The notes beneath the pieces were generated by a model that made no database searches, was not told the origin of the DNA, and saw only the letters and a list, made by a program, of their open reading frames with translations. Below, in pieces: positions 62,998 through 64,000 of a stretch of 64,000 nucleotides of DNA (position 1 is its first letter; each line of letters starts with the position of its first letter). The translations under genes and the position numbers were made by a program. Origin of the DNA: Desmodus rotundus (Eukaryota; Chordata; Mammalia; Chiroptera; Phyllostomidae); assembly GCF_022682495.2 (NCBI RefSeq), contig NC_071394.1:27066470-27130469 (forward strand), given 5' to 3'.

Positions 62998-63173
62998 CAA
63001 TGATTCTCCAACTTGAGCGTGCATCGGAATTCCCGAGGGCTTGTTAAACACAGAACATTGGGCCCCACCCCCAGGGTTTCTCCCATAGGGAGACACCCGA
63101 GAATTCACATTTCTCCAGGTTTCCAGATAATGCTGATGCTGCTGGTCCAGGTGCTGCACTCCAAGAACCACTG
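62998..63173 (+). mobile_element. MER5A hAT-Charlie remnant
   Basis: ACTTGAGCGTGCATCGGAAT, TTGGGCCCCACCCCCAGGGT, AATGCTGATGCTGCTGGTCC and CAAGAACCACTG follow MER5A from end to end. Confidence 0.85.
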
Positions 63174-63329
63174 ATTTGAAGGAGTAAGCAGAGAATGACA
63201 GCGCGTAACAAAAAGCCCTTGATGAACGCGTCCTCTGCCTTTCTCTCCAGGCTTGTGTTCTGTCATTCTCCCCTTGGATATGAAGCTTCAGCAACATCAG
63301 AGTGCTTGCAGTTCATCAAAGGTGCTCCA

Positions 63330-63480
63330 TACTTTTGTGCCTCCCTGTCTTGATGCATTTGCCACTTCTTTGGCTGAATTCCCCTCACTCCCTTATCTAC
63401 CACACGAGAGTGCCTGTTCATTCTTCAACACCCAACTTCCTCTTACAACCTCCTTGTTTCCGGAAGGTAGTTAATGAATC
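63330..63480 (+). repeat. L2 LINE 3' region
   Basis: TCATTCTTCAACACCCAACT and CTCCTTGTTTCCGGAAGGTA resemble the late L2 3' segment. Confidence 0.5.
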
Positions 63481-64000
63481 CGTTTGTGTTGTCACTCCAC
63501 TTTGCACACACTTCTACCGGGGCTCTTATGTGTTAAGGTGGAGTGGCAATATACATGCATTATCCCTCAAAATGAATTATCTGTGCTCTGCAGAGAGAGC
63601 AGGGGTGGTATAAAGAGTGAGGACGATTTTGTCTGTTGTAGTAACCCATAAACACCAATACACCAATCCATGCATTCCTGGGGAAGGTATGAGATGGAAG
63701 ACCAGAATCTGCCATTCCCTCAGTGGGTCTCATCCTTCATGCCTCTCGCAGTGTAGTCATCTTATGTGGAGGGTGACTCTAGTGTTAAAAAATACTTATT
63801 TTTGTATAACATGAGTATACTGTGAGCTTTAAGCATGAGCCCAACACTTTATCTGGTCCCTAACTGACGAATCAGTGACCCATTACAATACCAGTAGAAA
63901 AACTGTGATCAACTTCTTGAAAGACAGGACAATGTTGTACTTTAGGGCTATTTTCAAGGGATACTTTTTGCTGAATATGATCGCACACTTTATGTGCTGG

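Larger units (their letters stand above)
58218..64000 (+). other. RGS22 intron 3 (partial)
   Basis: No exon recognised. Contains a hAT element (59573-59772), an L3/CR1 remnant (60220-60640), MER5A (62998-63173) and an L2 3' piece (63330-63480). Simple repeat (GA)n near 61744-61768. Confidence 0.6.

Overview
This is a mammalian nuclear window, most likely from a bat and plausibly a vespertilionid. The evidence is tRNA-derived SINEs that read like the bat VES family, non-autonomous hAT transposons with intact 8-bp target duplications, and gene order. Three protein families are recognised exon by exon, and every internal exon junction keeps the reading frame, so these are functional-looking spliced genes. 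The order SPAG1(-), POLR2K(-), FBXO43(+), RGS22(+) is that of human 8q22.2, seen in inverted orientation.

Layout. 1-11.2 kb: 5' part of SPAG1 on the minus strand (coding exons 2-5, about 163 residues; the rest lies off the left edge), with an RPL19 processed pseudogene and L1, MER5A, MIR and hAT repeats in its introns. 11.2-14.6 kb: intergenic. 14.6-16.8 kb: complete POLR2K on the minus strand (58 residues, three coding exons, one leader exon). 16.8-19.8 kb: intergenic, with a second hAT MITE. 19.8-30.7 kb: complete FBXO43 (EMI2) on the plus strand, with a CpG-island promoter, four coding exons and 674 residues. 30.7-47.1 kb: gene desert with a probable 1.3-kb retroviral LTR, a second retroviral LTR/leader fragment, several L1/L2 pieces and SINEs. 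47.1-64 kb: CpG-island promoter and first three coding exons (39 residues) of RGS22 on the plus strand; the gene continues past the right edge.

Function. The genes are not an operon. POLR2K is a housekeeping RNA polymerase subunit. SPAG1 (axonemal dynein arm assembly), FBXO43 (APC/C inhibitor in meiosis) and RGS22 (testis-enriched RGS protein) are all used in germ cells or ciliated cells. X-box-like RFX half-sites lie in or near all three of their promoter regions.

I found no new gene system. The points most worth checking are the two related hAT MITEs with perfect target duplications, the MER30-like hAT element, the two retroviral LTR pieces, an overlapping upstream ORF in the RGS22 leader, and an unidentified 0.5-kb GC-rich island in RGS22 intron 2. 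Repeat family names come from remembered consensus sequences, not a database search.
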